From: Arabidopsis thaliana
Lineage: Eukaryota > Streptophyta > Magnoliopsida > Brassicales > Brassicaceae
Assembly: GCF_000001735.4 (NCBI RefSeq)
Contig: NC_003075.7
Location: 13,951,001 to 14,015,000, forward strand
Direction: 5' to 3'
Length of the DNA: 64,000 bases
Part shown: positions 10,888-23,904 of the stretch, in pieces
Numbering within the stretch: position 1 is the stretch's first letter
Layout: every line of letters starts with the position of its first letter
The notes under the pieces: generated by a model
Database searches by the model: none
What the model was told of the DNA's origin: nothing
Seen by the model: only the letters and a program-made list of their open reading frames with translations
Program-made: the position numbers and the translations under genes

Positions 10888-13235
10888 CTAAGGAGTGATG
10901 ATGGACATGTTTTTGTTGGAGGCCCGACCACACAACAAAGCATTCTTTGGCAAAGGGTATTCATCTTTGGGAGAGTGATTTGGAGAATGAACTCGAAGGT
11001 AGAATTGTTGACCTAAGTATTGTCTCGCCCAGAACTGGCTCCTTAGATTCCACATCCCCACATTGTCCAATGCCACATATACAGCTGTCCAAGATTTTGG
11101 ATATACCTACAACAACCAAACACATTTCAAATTTATGATCAAAGTTCTTCATACTTTTTTATTTTGTGCCTAGAAGAGATATAGTGAAATTATACGTACT
11201 TGAGTAGTGGAGCGAGATATAGCATCCTTGAGGTTATACTCTCGTCTGCTCGCACGTGACCATATTCCTTTATTGATCCTGTGGACAACTCACGGACGTC
11301 AACGACCATGGACGAATTCATATGATTCTCAAAGTATGGTTTAGCTATAATGTTCTCACCCAACAACCCAAAAGTTGTATCCATCGAGGTGGTAACTTTG
11401 GACGATCTTCTCGCGGTTTTGAAAGATGATCTCAAGAAAAGCATTGTGGTGTGCTCCCATCACTGCTGTGTCTAGCCTTATTCCTCCTCCTCTTCTCGGC
11501 TTGTCAGGGATGGTTCCAACTTTAAAAACATCTTTTATTTTGAAATGATCCGCAAGCTTCAGCGGAGTATCCGAAGGCACGAACGATACGCCATTTATGG
11601 CATAGCGTTGCTTTCTTTTCACAAGAGCCGCTGAGCTTTCCAATATTAAAGTCCTAGAAATCTTCATTTTACCATAATGGTATGAGCCTTGAGGGTTAGT
11701 CCTTGGCCCCGACGCAGTTAGGTTGGTCCTAATGGACTGGGCTTGTTTGATAGACCATTCTACATCATCTGGATCAGGTCGTCGCGCAGTGATAATCTTA
11801 TGACCTTTGGAGTTGGAGTAGTGGAGAGTGGCTCGGATCACAACTTCTGCGTTGATAAATCTTGTGGAAACGACAATGGAATAGTTTTGAGGAGGTTGGT
11901 CCATGGTGACCAAGAAAGAGTAAGTTTGACCAACATGAATGTCGAGTGATGTGTACATGGTTTGGACCGTGTGGGTTCCTTCGACCTCAATGAGCTTAAG
12001 CTGATGACCTAATATTTCTAAATTCAGGGAGGTTTGAAGCCCTACATTTGATACTCTGAATCTGTACGTTTTACCTATCAATTGATCCACGAAAAGTGAT
12101 GTGAGAATCTTTTTTTTTTTGTAACTTGTAACTAACGTAATATCTAGAGTTTTTAAATTGAACCTTTGTCGACGGTGATAGAATAAACAGTACTTACTCC
12201 CTGGCCATTGATCATAACCCCATCAGGCATTAACGGTAACTTGCGTCCTCCATCCAAAATTTTCTTCAAAGTCTGGATGTGGAATCAATTATATGGTCAT
12301 CATATATACGTCAATGAAAAATACTAATTAAACATGACTAGTAAATAATTAAGAAATGTACCGTATGGTTACGTCGATACCAATCGTTTACGAGGAAGGT
12401 GAAATCTTCTGCGGGTTCAGGGAAAGGGACGGGGATGCGAGGGAGGCTGTATATACGGAGGCTGCCATAACCACCGGCCGCTTTTTGGACGGCGAGGGAA
12501 GGGAAGTAGAAGTAACTACCGACCTGATCTTTGACTTGAAAGTCATAAGTGTAATTCTTGCCTGGTGGGATTGGACAATTCGTCCCATACACTCCATCTT
12601 GGTAAGAATTTTTCCTCATATGCACTCCATTCCTTCATTTATCACTTTTTTTATTTATTAGATCGTTGATATTATAATTAACATGAAAACTTTACGTGTT
12701 CACTAATAATACCCAACAAATTAACAAGATTTTGAAGAAACGTATGGCGCATGCATGTGCATGCAAATTGGGTTCTTCATACAATTTACCAAACTCCAAT
12801 ACTTCTTCTAATATAACTCAAACTTCTATTGAAAAGGGCTGATAAAGTCTCGCTAATATTAAAACAGAAAGTGGTCAAGAATGGGAAATAAATCATACCA
12901 AGATAAGAGAAAGGGATCGTCGAGATCGTTTTGAACATTGATGACCAAATTGTCATTGGTGAGTGAGCGAATCTCCGGTCCAGGAAATTGTCCGTTTATT
13001 AGGATTCCCTATGTGTTTTTAAATATTAATATAAGCATGATCAATCAAACACACGAGAAGCAAGAAGCCGTTTTGGAAGAAAATGTACCCTTCGAGGCAA
13101 AGTGTCTAGAGCAATCTTGCCGTAAGTGACCCTCCAGTTGTAAAAAAGGGTATCTTCAGCTTTAACAAAAGAAATGATGGTCGTCGTCATCATCATCATC
13201 CAAACACCTCCGTTTAACCACCACTCCATACTCAA
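10888..13235 (-). CDS. SKS10: SKU5-similar multicopper-oxidase-like protein
   Basis: A 549-residue secreted member of the SKU5/SKS (ascorbate oxidase-like) family. Seven exons: 13235-13089, 13008-12899, 12632-12362, 12272-12164, 12074-11360, 11278-11200, 11106-10888; all junctions keep frame. It starts with a signal peptide (MSMEWWLNGGVW, four more Met, TTTIISFVKA), followed by three cupredoxin domains: GILINGQFPGPEIRS and WNGVHMRKNSYQDG in the first, TYRFRVSNVGLQ in the second, LDNVGMWNLRSQ in the third. The HWHG and HCH copper-ligand motifs of laccases and ascorbate oxidases are absent, as in other SKS proteins, so oxidase activity is unlikely. The family acts at the wall or membrane in directional growth. 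The number 10 (At4g28090) is recalled. Confidence 0.9.
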
Positions 13236-14299
13236 TCTTGATGAAACTTTGGTAATGTAGAGGAGGCCAAAGAAGAAAAAGTGAGAAGAGAGAGCTTGAA
13301 TATGAGTTTTGGAGTTTGTAGTAACCGAAATTTGACTCGGTGACGTCTTTAAAGTCTAATGCGAAGCTTTTCAATAAGCTAAATAACTTATTACGTGTAT
13401 CATTCAATTTCTTGTAAAAGAAGAAAAAAAAAAGTTATCTAGCAAGCCCATTAGCATCCTCATTAGTGAACCACTATTTTGAGTGTCTCAAAATCAAAAG
13501 ATTTAATATTTTAATGTCAAAAACACATTGACCAATTAAAAGGAAACACATGAAAAGTAGTGTCTTTAAATAAGTGGTAAAGAGTCTTAAGTGTCTATAC
13601 AAAGACACAAATCTCTTCTTGATTCTCTCAATGATTTTTTTTATTATTATTGATATTCATTTTATATTTAAAGACCTCCTATTATGGTGACTGTTGCATT
13701 CTCACTTGTTGTTTCAGGGCTTCATTGAGATGTATTATTTTAAGCAGTTAATTTTACTCCAGTGAGATCAGTTTAAAAAACCTTCAAACTTTTATGGTAG
13801 AAAGGTGGTTCTCATTGACATGGTTCCCAAGAAAATTTTCGCAAAAATAGTTTGTCAAAAATATAGTTAAGCTTGTGTGAGATAACACCACACTTTATAA
13901 ACTAGTAATAGATTAATAAGAGGAATTGCAATGCCTTTTGGATTTGACTTTGGGGGAATACATTCGCATTAGTGGACACGACCAACATGCTTAGTAAGTA
14001 TAGTCCTTGGGATTCGACGACTACCAAAGGCTCTCTCTCTTTTGTAATTGTTTATTAAGTTCACATGATATGGTTCTTATATAGTCCAATATGACAACTT
14101 TCTAAATGCCAAGATGATTTTTTAAAATTTCAAGACCTCGTACAAAGTGTTAAATGGGACAAAACACAGTTAAAACCAAAAAATGAGGGTTAAGAGTTTG
14201 CAGAACCAAAAAAAGAGCACAGCATTTACATACACATAACTGTCTTGTAGCTTCACGTGACTCTCTTTACCCCTCCCGACCAAAAAATACAGAAAAAAA
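13236..14299. other. Intergenic upstream of SKS10
   Basis: SKS10 promoter and, at its far end, the 3' UTR of the next minus-strand gene. AT-rich, with no convincing reading frame and no element recognised. Confidence 0.6.
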
Positions 14300-15697
14300 T
14301 CACAGTAGAAAGAGAAAGATACAAAGGACTAAGGGTAAAAACGGTAAAACCCCAAAAAGATGAGATGATGAAGAGAAGCTCTTTTGAAACTGTAGAGAGT
14401 CAACTGCTAAAGGCATGTTCTCTTGGTCAGGACTACACTTGTTGAGGTGAGGTGGGTGTGGACTATACATAATAGCTCTTAACACAGCCGAAACAGTGGG
14501 AATGTATGCCGTTTTGTTACGAGCTAGTAGCCATGTGAGTCCCATGAGCTGGCAATCTTTGCTCATCATCTTAGTCCCTCTCTCTGTTGTTGTCTTCTTG
14601 TTTCCTCCTCTTACCTTTAGCTGTAAATCCACCCATCAAAATTTGAAACAAAAAACAAGATTCATTAATATAATGGAAAACAAAAAGATTGCGTGTGAAA
14701 GTGAAGGGTTTCAGAGTGTTGCAGTGCTTTGGGTCTATACGAAAAAAGAAAGTTTCTGAAAAAGCACATCTCCAATTGTTTGCAACCTAAAAGGATAGCC
14801 AAAGAAAAACCAACAATGTGCTTGTGTGTGTCTCTTTCAACATAAACCCTAAAATTAACAGTAAAATTTGTTATTGTGAGTTTGGTGAACATGTTACTCA
14901 TGGATAGAGAGTGACAGCTACTTGAACATTCTGAAGAAGACTTCACGCAAATGAAATCAAAACATTTATTATGCTTTTAAGGATAAGAAAAAAATTTCAT
15001 TAAATGCTCTGTGAATCCTTAGTGTAGGGACTAGGGACATAAAGAATGAAAATTTAATGTGACGGAATGCGAAAAATTTGAACTTAAGTTATAAAAATTG
15101 AACCTTTTGAAGAGCACCGAGGCATCTGGTACAACCGGAGTAAGAAGAGTTCCGGCATTCTTTTTCAAGATTCTTCACGGCGGCGGTCGGAGTTGCGTTT
15201 TTGAAGCCGGAGGAGACATTGAAAGCGGCGGGACAAGAGAGTGAGCTAATCTGGTGGAGACGAATACCACAGAAGCACAAGATTGCGTCACAGCTAGAAT
15301 TAGGCTGAGGGATCTTGATTTGTTTAGTCAAAAGCGCACTTTGCAATGTGTTGACGCACTTCTGAGAGTCGTCAGGCTTCATGGGTTCGTCGGGATCAGA
15401 AGATTCCGGCGTTGGAGCAGGAGCTGGTAACTGGAGAGCAGAGCGAGCGTGAGCTGCGAAGAGCCAAGCGGCTAAAACAGGGCAACATCGACTCCGGTCA
15501 AGGTTTCTTCCGCAAGCTTCGTTGACGCCACCGAATAGCTCGTTGGAGAGGTCAAGTCGGCAGCTTTGAGCTTGGGTTTCGACGGGGAAGGCTGGTACGG
15601 TGTTGGGTTGGACCGGTTCGACGAGTAGGTTGCTCAAGACGGTGGAGAAGAGGAGAGAACAGAGGAGGAGGATGAGTAGAGTGAGACTTTTCTTCAT
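14300..15697 (-). CDS. Plant GPI-anchored cysteine-rich surface protein, 304 aa
   Basis: Matches the uncharacterised GPI-anchored protein At4g28100 (recall). Two exons, 15697-15104 and 14620-14300, joined exactly between codons, give 304 residues. Residues 1-22 are a signal peptide (MKKSLTLLILLLCSLLFSTV). The body carries paired cysteines (RSRCCPVLAAWLFAAHARSA, SCDAILCFCGIRLHQ, GCTRCLGALQK) of the plant SPARK-like extracellular type, a proline-rich loop (LPAPAPTPESSDPDEP), NxS/T sites, and a C-terminal hydrophobic run (VLPFLPLVLCIFLFLL) preceded by a Ser cluster, the expected GPI signal. It is probably at the outer face of the plasma membrane. Its partner is unknown. Confidence 0.88.
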
Positions 15698-17165
15698 TCT
15701 AAATGGCTAAAGAGAGAGGGAGAGAAATGGATTTAGATATTGAAACGTTTTCTCAAATCTGAGTCTTTTAAGATTCTGAGATTCACGAAGAAAAGCAGCC
15801 TTCCATTATTCACTATCTTCTCTCTCTTTTGTTCTGTCCAAAGGACTATTGTGAAGAGAGAGAGAAGAGAGATGTGAGGGAAGAAAAACAAGAGATTCCT
15901 GACTTTTGGCAGTTTCTGGTTTGTTTTAGAGTCTATAATCCCTTTGTAAACTGTGTTTAGCTCCGGAAATTATAGGCCTTGTCTTTTTGTTTTGTACTAC
16001 TAGTTCTAGTAGTAACTAAGAATTCTTAACTACATGTCTACATTAGTAACTAAGCATAATGTATAGTTCATATTTATCCATGTACATTTGTAATGTATTT
16101 ACATGTTCATGTATATAACATGGTGGCTTTTAATTTCGCAAAACGCTAGCAAAAATATGTGAAAGAGAAAAATTTAAAGATAGGAGTTAGAGAAAATAAA
16201 AAAAAGATATGAATGGTGGAGAAACATAACGAGCCCTTAACGAGGTGGGATGAGATGCGAATGGAGCATAGTCACAGGAAGAAAAGGATCGATATCTAAA
16301 GGACAAAACACAAAAACTCTCTACAATCATATATTAAATCATTGATACGCTTTATGAGCATTGACAAATCCAAAAATAAAAAGAAATAAACCTCTTATTT
16401 CAAACGGGTATATGAATATGAGCCGGAGGCCAGCCTAGGGAAACGGTCCGTCAGGGAAAAAGGTGAAAACTCCAAAAGGCGAGAAAAAAGGAGTCGTCCC
16501 CACTTTCACTAATGCATTTCCTAATCTTCCTCTTTAAGTTCCAAATTCCACCAATTAAAGCATTTTCACACGTTCTTTGTGTTGCTTACTTACCTGCCCA
16601 TACCAATTAGTCAAAATGCCTTCATCCCTCAAATTCAAATTATCTATATAAGACTTAGATTTAACTGTTCCACACTTATCTCTTGCTTGGAATTGAAAAG
16701 TGAAAATATCATTTTATATAGACCAAGTTTAACTAACTCATATTATCGATTTGGTTTTTAGAAAATAGTTCTACAAGCTTCCGGAATATAGGCCTTAAAT
16801 TGGCCAAATTAACGGCTTTAAAATGAACTTGAATTGGGCCTTGAATTGGGCCTAAATGATAGAACTCGCATAAACTGATTAACTTGATTGACGATGATTC
16901 GAACAAAGCAATATGAATATGTGATGTGTTTGACGCTAATAATTCTATGTTTGCTTCCGTCAACTGTGTATATGGACTAATGGAGCAGAATTTAGATATC
17001 TCGCCTAAGCAGATAATACATAAACATTCATGAAAATTTTATAGACTAATAACTTAATATCTTTTGAGAGAATAAAAACAAGAAATTTATACATCAAACA
17101 AAAGAAAGAATGCAACAAAGAATCATATGTGTGAAAGCAAGACATGTGTATGCAAATGTTGAAAA
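15698..17165. other. Intergenic between GPI protein gene and MYB41 3' end
   Basis: Promoter and GA/CT-rich leader of the GPI-protein gene (about 15700-15900), then AT-rich DNA up to the MYB41 3' UTR. The frames at 16579-16963 are short and low-complexity. No gene seen. Confidence 0.6.
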
Positions 17166-18384
17166 TTAAAACATAAAGTCATCTAAGATGAAATCTTCCG
17201 GAATTCCAAAGTCGAAGAAAGTGCTGGAGTTGGTTTCTGCTTCAATGCTATTTTGTCGTGGAGAAGACATTGGCGTTGACATGAGCGAGTCTAAGTCAAA
17301 ACTCTCTGACAAAGGTGGTAATACATCTGCAAGACCAACGTCGTCGAGTCTTGCGTTCATAGGCTCCAATGATGAAGTTTCATAGTTTGTTGGGACTGTA
17401 CTAGTCTCAGCTTGTGGTTGAGACGATTCTGATGATGTATTTGGAGTTTGAAGATTTTGGTCGAGGTTCGATGGGTAAACTGGATTAGGGTTTTGAAGTG
17501 GCAGTAGTAGAGAGGCCAACCTCAATACATCAGGATTAAGAAGAGAAGACGCATGTGTTGCAACTGCTGAAAAGTTTGGCTGGTTGAAAAGTGCACTCAA
17601 AAGTGAGGACAAATCAAGAAGATCAAGGCGTGGAGAATGAGTAACAGGGTCGATACCACTCCTTACAAGTCTCTTGCGGATGTGAGTGTTCCAATGGTTT
17701 TTTATTTCGTTATCGGTCCTCCCTGGTAGACGAGCGGCTATTGCTGACCACCTAATATTCATCAATTCAATATTAGTGACATTAATCTATGATCAATACA
17801 AAACTCCTTTATTATTATTCTAATATAGGTCAATACGTACTAGTAAAGTACTAATAATAGTTTATTGGAGTTGATGGCCTACATTTGACATGTACCCCCG
17901 CATGCAAACGTACACTCTCCCTTTTTGAGTTTTACATTAATTAACATACAAAAGCATGTAGCTGATGAATATGAATTTCAGACAAAAATTATGGTGTGAA
18001 TGATCAGGCTTACTTGTTTCCCATAACACTGTGTAGCTGAATGATAGTTTCTTCTTCCTCGAACGAGAATCTTCCTCTCTTGATGTCCGGTCTTAGATAA
18101 TTGGTCCATCGAAGACGGCAGCTTTTTCCACATCTATGGAGTCCTTTAATTTGTACAATACGACTTATAAGTGTGTGACTCAATAAATAGAGAACATATA
18201 TATTAATCTATGAGAACAAAATATAAGGAACGGTGTGTAGTTTATACGTACCAGCATTTTTGGGGAGCGTACGCCAATTGCCAGGACCATGAAATCGAAT
18301 ATAATCGATGAGTTTCTGATCCTCCTCAGCAGTCCATGGTCCCTTCTTCACTCCATTTTTATCACAACAAGGTGATCTTCCCAT
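17166..18384 (-). CDS. MYB41: R2R3-MYB transcription factor MYB41
   Basis: A 282-residue R2R3-MYB of subgroup 11. Three exons, 18384-18252, 18143-18014 and 17751-17166, with introns at the usual R2R3 positions. R2 carries the spaced tryptophans of [20 protein letters not shown], and R3 includes [20 protein letters not shown] and ends [15 protein letters not shown]. The acidic C-terminus ends [13 protein letters not shown]. The start at 18384 is chosen over an upstream in-frame ATG because the family begins MGRSPCC. Ser251 in MSSPRQNS is the site reported to be phosphorylated by MPK6. Known roles are salt, ABA and drought response and activation of suberin/cutin lipid synthesis. Three W-box cores lie 0.6-0.7 kb upstream. 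Confidence 0.97.
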
Positions 18385-20551
18385 CTTTGTTTTGTTTCGC
18401 ACAACTTTAAATTTCGATAATGATTTGGTTCTGTTATTTAGATAGAAAAAATCGAAGAGCCAAGTGGAGTTTCTTAATTTTCAAAAAGAGGAGTTGGATT
18501 TTAGAAATGTCAATGTGTGGATGTACTCATACCTTCTCCGTTCATTTGTTTATATAGGGATGTGAATTATGCGAAGAACTTTATCAATGTAGAAGAGAGC
18601 CAAGGTCAATTCCACTTGGCATGTACCTAATATGCCACGTCCTTTGAAATATACAAAAGGTTATAAACCTTGCTTAGACTACATATCGCCTAACGTTTTT
18701 TTTTTACTGTATATTCTAGAAACGATCCACGTGATAGTATGTATGGTATTTAATATAATCTATCTATCTAACTTAGATTCTGTTAGTTCAAATAATAATA
18801 TCTTTATGCGTATATTTTGGAGTGATAGAATGTTCTTTTGTATGTTAATGTAGATAAAGTAATGGAACTAAGAGATTAAAATAGAAACCTTGTGGGGGTA
18901 ACTTCGGCGGTGAGAGTATTTTATGTTTACCTTATGGTGGTGAGAGTCAGAGTGAAGCACATTAATAATTTTGCATGTTTTGCTTTTTGTTTGTGGGTTA
19001 AGTTGTTGACTTTGCTTAAACAAAAAAAGAGATGTTGACTTTGCATGTTAATATAGGTAAGTTGACTTTTACATAATGTTTGGTTTAAGAAAACCTGAAA
19101 AATTAAGTATGAGAATATATGTTACGTTGAATTTTGGAACATAAAGCCTAGAGTTTCAAAGGTTAAGAGAGTGAGGACGGTAAAGTAGTTGGATATTCTC
19201 ATCAAAAAAACTTTCAAATAACGTGTTAATGTCATGTGCCTTGTGCTTTTAAAATTGATGATTGCAACATTTTACTTATGCAACGTTATTCCAAGTTTCA
19301 ATTGCTTGTGGAAGGCTCTCTCCGAACAAGCCATCCACGTTGGCACTACTTAGACGATTTCAAAAAGCAAATTAAATAACTACAAAATTGCAAAAGAAGT
19401 GAAACTTTTTTATTTTATTTTTTATGTTTGTTAAATTGTTGGTGGAAAGCAGTGCAACAAACTTTGAATTCGATATCCCCTTTATCACAAGAACCACAGG
19501 CTTCTCCGAAGTTCACACCGAAGCTTATTGTCTACATTTTAAAATATTTTCACCTTCTTAAAATAGCAATGTGTGGATTCATGCAGAAGGTGACACATGG
19601 AAAGAGATGTGATGTGGGGTTATCCTTTCACTTCTTTTTTGCATCATTCTATCTACTCTTAGGTTTCTCTTCTGGATTGGTCATCGTCAGAGATTTACCA
19701 AAGGAAATCGGTCATCGTCAGAGATGATGTATTGATGTCAAGTCCAAAGATTGTGTCTAAGTCATGGCATTAGGAGATTCTCGAACAAGGCCTAATACTA
19801 TAGCGCTTTTTACTTAATGGGCCATTAGTGGAATTAAGCTTTACACCCTTAATGGGCTTAATTGCTTGTAAAAATGAGCTCATCAGTGACGGGCTAAGTT
19901 ACACTTTGTAATTGCGTTTAACCTTAATAAGTTAAATGTTATAAAATATAAAACAAATGATGACAAAAAATTAATATTTGTAGAATATCTAAATATGTAT
20001 AAATTGGTATAAATATATTAAACTAAAGAAAAGTATGAAATATATGAAAGATGATATATAATACAAAGACAATGGACTCCATTTCCATATGTCAGCAGTA
20101 AATTAGATATAAATCCTTTAACAAAAAAAGTAATGAAAAAAGACTGTAATTTTTGACAAACAAAAAAAGCAGTAATTACTAATTAGATATGCATGTTAAA
20201 GATCACGTTTTCATGTGCATAAAGACCATTTAAGAGTACTAGTGTTTTTATCTATATAAAAGAAAAAGGAAAATCAACGTTGTGCCTTTAACCTTGTTCT
20301 AACTCCTAATTAGTCTTGGTATAGCAATACCATTAACAAAAGGTTATAAAATCTTCAGGATCTCCATTATTTAAATCTAATTACTTTTTCAAGACACGAT
20401 AATATAGTAAACTTTATCTTTCAACCCCTTGAGAGATTTCATGGTATGATGTCTACTTCGATCGTCTTTTGCATGATTAACGATGTCGATTTTATATATT
20501 TGTTATTTGATTAATCTTAAATATGAATACTTGATGAGTGTTGATATGTGA
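18385..20551. other. Divergent promoter region of MYB41 and DGK6
   Basis: A 2.2 kb AT-rich gap between two divergent genes. It holds three W-box cores (19006-19067) on the MYB41 side and a short direct duplication around 19682-19728. The 99-codon frame at 19428-19727 lacks recognisable domains and is probably chance. Confidence 0.6.
19006..19067 (+). promoter_or_regulatory. Cluster of three W-box cores upstream of MYB41
   Basis: TTGACT occurs at 19006-19011, 19035-19040 and 19062-19067, each as TTGACTTT, 27-29 bases apart. TTGACY is the core bound by WRKY factors. The cluster is about 0.62-0.68 kb before the MYB41 start and about 1.5 kb before DGK6, so MYB41 is the likelier target. Function is inferred from motif density only. 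Confidence 0.45.
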
Positions 20552-23323
20552 ATGGTTCAGTCAGAGACGAGTATGGAAAAATACAAGAATTTATCAGATT
20601 TCCTTAAGAAATTCTTCATACCTTCGTACGTTCTCTCGCCTGAAGACGAGCCTGAGGCGCAAATCAGTTGTACAACTGCACCTGAGAACCCAATCCTCGT
20701 ATTCATCAACTCCAAAAGCGGAGGTCAACTAGGTGCAGAACTCATCCTTACCTACCGTACTCTGCTCAACGACAAGCAGGTCTATAATATATCAATTTAG
20801 GCTTTAGCCATAGACTAATGATTCATTGGTTTTTGAAATTGGCTTCTACAACAAAAAGTGATGAATTCGTTGATTCTTCTTAAATACGTAACTTGATTGA
20901 TTTTATATCTGATTTTAACCTAAAAACCCTAAAAATCAAACTTGATTGAAATATGGAAACTAATTAAATTAGATAACTGTCTACATTATTTTACTGATGA
21001 TCATTATCATATATTATATTTCCATGTTTTTTAATTGGTTATTAATTATAGCATATTTGGTACTCAGGTTTTTGATCTGGAGGTAGAGACCCCAGATAAA
21101 GTGCTGCAGAGAATTTATCTTAACCTAGAGAGGTTAAAAGACGATAGTTTGGCTAGCAAGATTCGGGACAAGTTGAAAATCATTGTGAGTTATCTTCATC
21201 GGTACGTAAATAGAAAAGGTGTTAATAATTTAGTCATTTGTCATTAAGCATGAGTTATGTTTAATTTAGGTTGCAGGGGGAGATGGAACAGCTGGTTGGC
21301 TCCTTGGAGTTGTTTCTGATCTTAATTTATCCAATCCACCTCCAATTGCTACGGTTCCTTTAGGTACCGGTAACAACCTTCCATTTGCATTTGGATGGGT
21401 ATGTATATATACACTGATGATCACTCAAATCATATTATATCTCATAGAATATGTTTCTTCTTACTAAATCTCATCATCTTCAGGGTAAGAAAAATCCTGG
21501 AACAGATAGGTCTTCGGTGGAGTCTTTTTTGGGTAAAGTGATCAATGCAAAAGAGATGAAGATAGACAAGTATATATTCAATTACACATATATCATTCTC
21601 TTTCAATTTTCATATATTATACTTTGTTTTTGGATTGATATATGTATGCATTTTATATCTTAATCAAGTTGGAAGATACTTATGAGGATGAAGCATCCCA
21701 AGGAAGGCTCTTGTGATATTACTCTTAAGCTACCACATTCTCTTCCTCGTATTTTCCCATCAGATCAAGAAAATATGGTAAGATATTTTTCTTCTTTTGC
21801 GCATCATCTCTTTCTTTTATTCTTATATGATCAGCATTATTCTTTTCAAATTTTCAGGAAGGTTACCATACATATCGTGGGGGATTCTGGAATTACTTCA
21901 GCTTGGGTAACATTTTTTGCTCTTTACGTTCCACGTTGTGTTAGGTGTGAGATAAATGATATCTAAACATCATGTCAATGATATTTGAAACTTGGATTAT
22001 AAATTAATTGTATGAATTGTCATGTTCAGTACTTCCACTGGTTGGTTGTATTTGTGGAAGATACAAGCTAATCCCTAATCAAATTTTACTGCAGGAATGG
22101 ATGCTCAAGTATCTTATGCATTTCATTCCCAGAGAAAACTGCACCCGGAAAGGTTTAAAAATCAGCTAGTTAATCAGGTTTGCATTACCTTTGCTCTTAA
22201 AGTTTTTTTTTTATGTTGTCTTCAATTGATGTGGCTCTAATGTTTACATTAGTGGGACAGTTGTACAATATATTTCACGTGACTAAATTACACTAATATG
22301 TAATGTTTCCATTGATTTCATGACCTTCCAGAGCACATATCTAAAGCTTAGTTGCACACAAGGATGGTTTTTTGCCTCTCTTTTTCACCCTTCTTCACAG
22401 TGAGTATATTTTTATTTTCTTATCCATTCTTTCCAATTTCGCTTGCCACTCATTAAAATTAGACGTCATCTTATAGTTTCGATGTAACTTGATTTCATGT
22501 GTATATAATTTTGCTCTCAATTGAATCTATGCCGTTTGCTGCAGAAACATAGCTAAGCTTGCAAAAATTCAGATTTGTGATAGAAATGGCCAATGGAATG
22601 ATCTTCATATTCCCCAAAGGTAACTGTATAAGTAAAAGGTTATGCAAGGCTTTCTATTTGTACAATAGAGAATATAGTAATTAACATAAATTTTTGTTCT
22701 GGCAGCATAAGGTCCATAGTATGTTTGAATCTTCCTAGTTTTTCTGGAGGACTAAATCCTTGGGGAACACCAAATCCTAAGAAACAACGTGATGTAGGTT
22801 TTTATAAACATTCTCTTGCTTTATTAATAATCTTACTAAAACGTGGTTCTCTTTTTCTTTCTATTGTCTCAACAGAGAAGCCTAACTGCACCATTCGTTG
22901 ACGATGGACTCATCGAAATCGTTGGGTTTCGAAATGCTTGGCATGGTCTTATTCTGCTCTCTCCAAATGGTCATGGGACAAGACTTGCACAGGTAAATGT
23001 AAAGTGATAGAAGACAAACTGTGAGTTAAGTGCATATTTTTAACTCGTGTGGTGTGTGTATATGTGTTTAGGCAAACCGAGTTCGATTAGAGTTTAAGAA
23101 AGGTGCGGCGAAGCATGCTTATATGAGAATAGATGGAGAGCCATGGAAACAACCACTGCCATCAAATGATGAAACTGTGATGGTAGAGATCTCACATCAT
23201 GGACAAGTCAACATGCTTGCAACCCAAAATTGCAGGTCCAAAAGCATGTATGAGTCTTCTTCTATAATCCGGTTTAGTAATGATGAAGATGACTCATCAG
23301 TGGTTGAAAATGAGGAGTTTTAG
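20552..23323 (+). CDS. DGK6: Diacylglycerol kinase 6
   Basis: Cluster II plant diacylglycerol kinase, which converts diacylglycerol to phosphatidic acid with ATP. Twelve exons: 20552-20779, 21068-21184, 21270-21398, 21484-21569, 21669-21777, 21858-21906, 22095-22177, 22332-22399, 22545-22619, 22706-22793, 22876-22992, 23072-23323, giving 465 residues. The catalytic domain starts at [15 protein letters not shown], carries the nucleotide-binding motif [12 protein letters not shown] (residues 117-128) and [15 protein letters not shown]; the accessory domain follows ([27 protein letters not shown]). No C1 domains or membrane segments are present, as expected for this cluster. The start fits the length of DGK3/DGK7-type relatives. 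The number 6 (At4g28130) is recalled. Confidence 0.93.
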
Positions 23324-23904
23324 AATCCACTAGAAACAATATTCTCTTTCTTGAGCTAGTATAGTAACAACTAACGATTAACCAAGCTCCCAAACATACC
23401 CAAAACTCACCTAACCTCTGTTTCTTTGTCGCCTATTCTTTCTCTTTATGTTCGAACATACAAAGTAATGCACTAAGGGTTGTTTGAGCCTAAGACTTTT
23501 GGGACTTTCTTCTTGCCTATTAAATCGAACCCTCTAGTTCTTTTGGAAGTGTCACTTGACTTCTCCAGAGACTTCTCGTAGAAACTCAAAGATGCATAAA
23601 GATCTTGCATGATAGGCAGAGGTCATTATAACAACCTCTGCAGACTATGTGATGTTGCCAAGTTGTAAAAGTACAGATAACAAACTCAATGAACAAAGAG
23701 GACATCTATGTATGTAGCAATAGGGAAACACATACAGACACATAATAAAAACAATGATAATGATAGAAATACAGAGAAAAGGTAGACACATATAATGACT
23801 GATATGTGGTGGAATGGGAGATCACAAAAATTGCCTCCATCCAAATGCCAATGAGCATAACCCTAAACTATAACCTACAACACAATGTGGGTTTATAAAC
23901 TTTT
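23324..23904. other. Convergent 3' regions of DGK6 and ERF054
   Basis: A 581-base gap between the stop codons of two converging genes, presumably both 3' UTRs. No further gene seen. Confidence 0.65.

Noticed and set aside
19428-19727. 99-codon plus-strand frame in the MYB41/DGK6 gap
   Set aside because: No domain or targeting signal; its end overlaps a short direct duplication (GGTCATCGTCAGAGAT twice), so it is probably accidental.
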